A DNA stretch of 7,260 nucleotides from Acidimicrobiia bacterium (GTDB taxonomy: Bacteria; Actinomycetota; Acidimicrobiia; Acidimicrobiales; Poriferisodalaceae), in assembly GCA_026983855.1 (NCBI GenBank), contig JALSTE010000755.1, positions 1-7,260 of the forward strand. The letters run 5' to 3'. Position numbers and translations under genes: made by a program. The notes beneath the pieces were generated by a model, which made no database searches, was not told where the DNA came from, and worked only from the letters and a program-made list of their open reading frames with translations. Positions 6,355 to 7,260 of this stretch are shown here, one piece after another. Every line of letters begins with the position of its first letter. The stretch's first letter is position 1.

Positions 6355-7260
6355 CAGAACGCCACCTTCAGGATTCCGGTCGCCACGATGTTGACCAGCG
6401 ACAGGGGGATGAGGAACTTCCAGGCGAACTTCTGCAGTTGATCCTCCCTGAGACGGGGGAAGCTGAACCTCACCCAGAAGATCAGGAACGCCACCAGCAT
6501 CACCTTGGCCAGCATCAACACCGGGCCCACCACGTTGAGGATGTTGTCGGTGCTGTCGATGAACGGCAGCCCCCAACCCCCCAGGAACATGACCGACGCC
6601 ATGGCCGAGAAGGCGAAGGCGGTACCGAACTCGGCCATGAAGAACAGCAGGTAGCGGAAGCCGGTGTACTCGACCTGGAACCCGCCGACCAGCTCCGATT
6701 CGGCCACCGGCATGTCGAACGGGGTCTGGGTGAGCTCGGCCTGGGCCGCGATCATGAAGATGGCGAATCCGATGAACTGGGTGAGGATGTATGGGTTACC
6801 GATCCAGTCGACACCGAAGATGGAGCCCTCGGCCTGGGCCACCACGATTCCCTGGAGGTTCATGGTCCCGGCCTGCACGACCACACCGACCACCGCCAGG
6901 ACCAGGGGCAGCTCATAGGCGATGAGCTGCCCCGCCGCCCTCAGGCCACCCATCAGGGCGTACTTGTTGGCCGAGGCCCACCCGGCCATGAGCACACCCA
7001 GAGCCGACAGTGACGACACGGCCAGGGCGTAGAAGATCCCCGTGTCGAGGGACTGCACCACCAGATCCGGACCGGCGGGGATCACCACGTACAGGAGGAA
7101 GGTGGACATGAGGACCACCACGGGGGCCATCACGAACACGTGCTTGTCGGCGTTCTTGGGGGAGATGTCCTCCTTCTGGAGGAACTTGATGGCCTCGGCG
7201 ATGATCTGCAGGGTGCCGTGGGGGCCGGTCTCCATGGGACCCAGCCGGCTCTGCATGTAC
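6354..7260 (-). CDS. nuoH: NADH-quinone oxidoreductase subunit H (5' end cut by window edge)
   Basis: NuoH is the membrane subunit that docks the peripheral arm and forms much of the quinone chamber and the start of the proton path. The visible part is 302 codons plus stop. The frame is open to the window edge (Tyr-Met-Gln-Ser at 7259 and below), so the ATG at 7256 is internal. By alignment with E. coli about 42 N-terminal residues are missing. Numbering from that Met, motifs are RLGPMETGPHG (4-14), IKFLQKEDISPKNAD (23-37), AGWASANKYALMGGLRAAGQ (91-110), YELPLVLAVVGVVVQAG (114-130), TPFDMPVAESELVGGFQVEY (178-197) and FPRLREDQLQKFAWK (266-280). The pattern FDxPEAE, usual in the family, reads FDMPVAE here, with Val184 in place of the first Glu. 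The gene ends in TGA overlapping the nuoI start. Assignment is secure; the true start cannot be seen. Confidence 0.97.
   Translation of the reverse strand, partial: YMQSRLGPMETGPHGTLQIIAEAIKFLQKEDISPKNADKHVFVMAPVVVLMSTFLLYVVIPAGPDLVVQSLDTGIFYALAVSSLSALGVLMAGWASANKYALMGGLRAAGQLIAYELPLVLAVVGVVVQAGTMNLQGIVVAQAEGSIFGVDWIGNPYILTQFIGFAIFMIAAQAELTQTPFDMPVAESELVGGFQVEYTGFRYLLFFMAEFGTAFAFSAMASVMFLGGWGLPFIDSTDNILNVVGPVLMLAKVMLVAFLIFWVRFSFPRLREDQLQKFAWKFLIPLSLVNIVATGILKVAF
6362..6368 (-). promoter_or_regulatory. Ribosome binding site of nuoI
   Basis: AAGGTGG lies 7 bases before the nuoI ATG at 6354, within the codons for the last residues of NuoH. It supports the downstream ATG rather than the longer open frame that runs back into nuoH. 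Confidence 0.65.

Noticed and set aside
6355..6576. Upstream extension of nuoI into nuoH
   Set aside because: The added 74 residues are nuoH read out of phase. The TGATG junction and AAGGTGG before 6354 give the normal NuoI start.

Overview
The window is a stretch of one respiratory complex I (NADH-quinone oxidoreductase, nuo) operon lying entirely on the minus strand. Read in the direction of transcription, from high to low coordinates, the order is nuoH (5' end cut off by the window edge), nuoI, nuoJ, nuoK, a 22-codon open frame, nuoL, nuoM, and nuoN (3' end cut off at base 1). All seven subunits were recognised from family motifs in their translations. There are no tRNA or rRNA genes, mobile elements, CRISPR arrays, promoters or terminators that I can support. 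No gap between the recognised genes exceeds 64 bases, so the operon must start and end outside the window.

The DNA is GC-rich by eye, with strong G/C preference at third codon positions. As a result long open frames appear on the opposite strand, and these are shadows. The nuoH-to-N order and the protein sequences suggest a high-GC bacterium, most likely an actinobacterium. From memory, the NuoI and NuoH sequences look more like the actinobacterial complex I variant whose operons lack the NADH-oxidising module (nuoE, F, G) than like the classical 14-subunit enzyme. The window cannot prove this, because the genes upstream of nuoH are not visible.

How the genes work together: NuoH and NuoI belong to the part of the enzyme that carries electrons to quinone. 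NuoI holds two 4Fe-4S clusters and NuoH anchors the peripheral arm and forms much of the quinone chamber. NuoJ and NuoK link the quinone site to the pump line. NuoL, NuoM and NuoN are the three large antiporter-like proton-pumping subunits. Nearly all their known channel Lys, Glu and His residues are present.

The genes are tightly coupled. nuoH/I and nuoI/J share TGATG junctions, nuoJ/K are 2 bases apart, nuoL/M 11 bases and nuoM/N 4 bases. The one break is a 64-base spacer between nuoK and nuoL. This spacer is itself an open frame of 22 codons that begins in an ATGA overlap with nuoK and ends in a TGATG overlap with nuoL. It is the most unusual item here. Other points of note are a low-complexity Ala/Gly/Thr/Glu-rich insertion near the N-terminus of NuoL, a substitution of a conserved Glu in NuoH, and loss of a usual Lys and His in NuoN.
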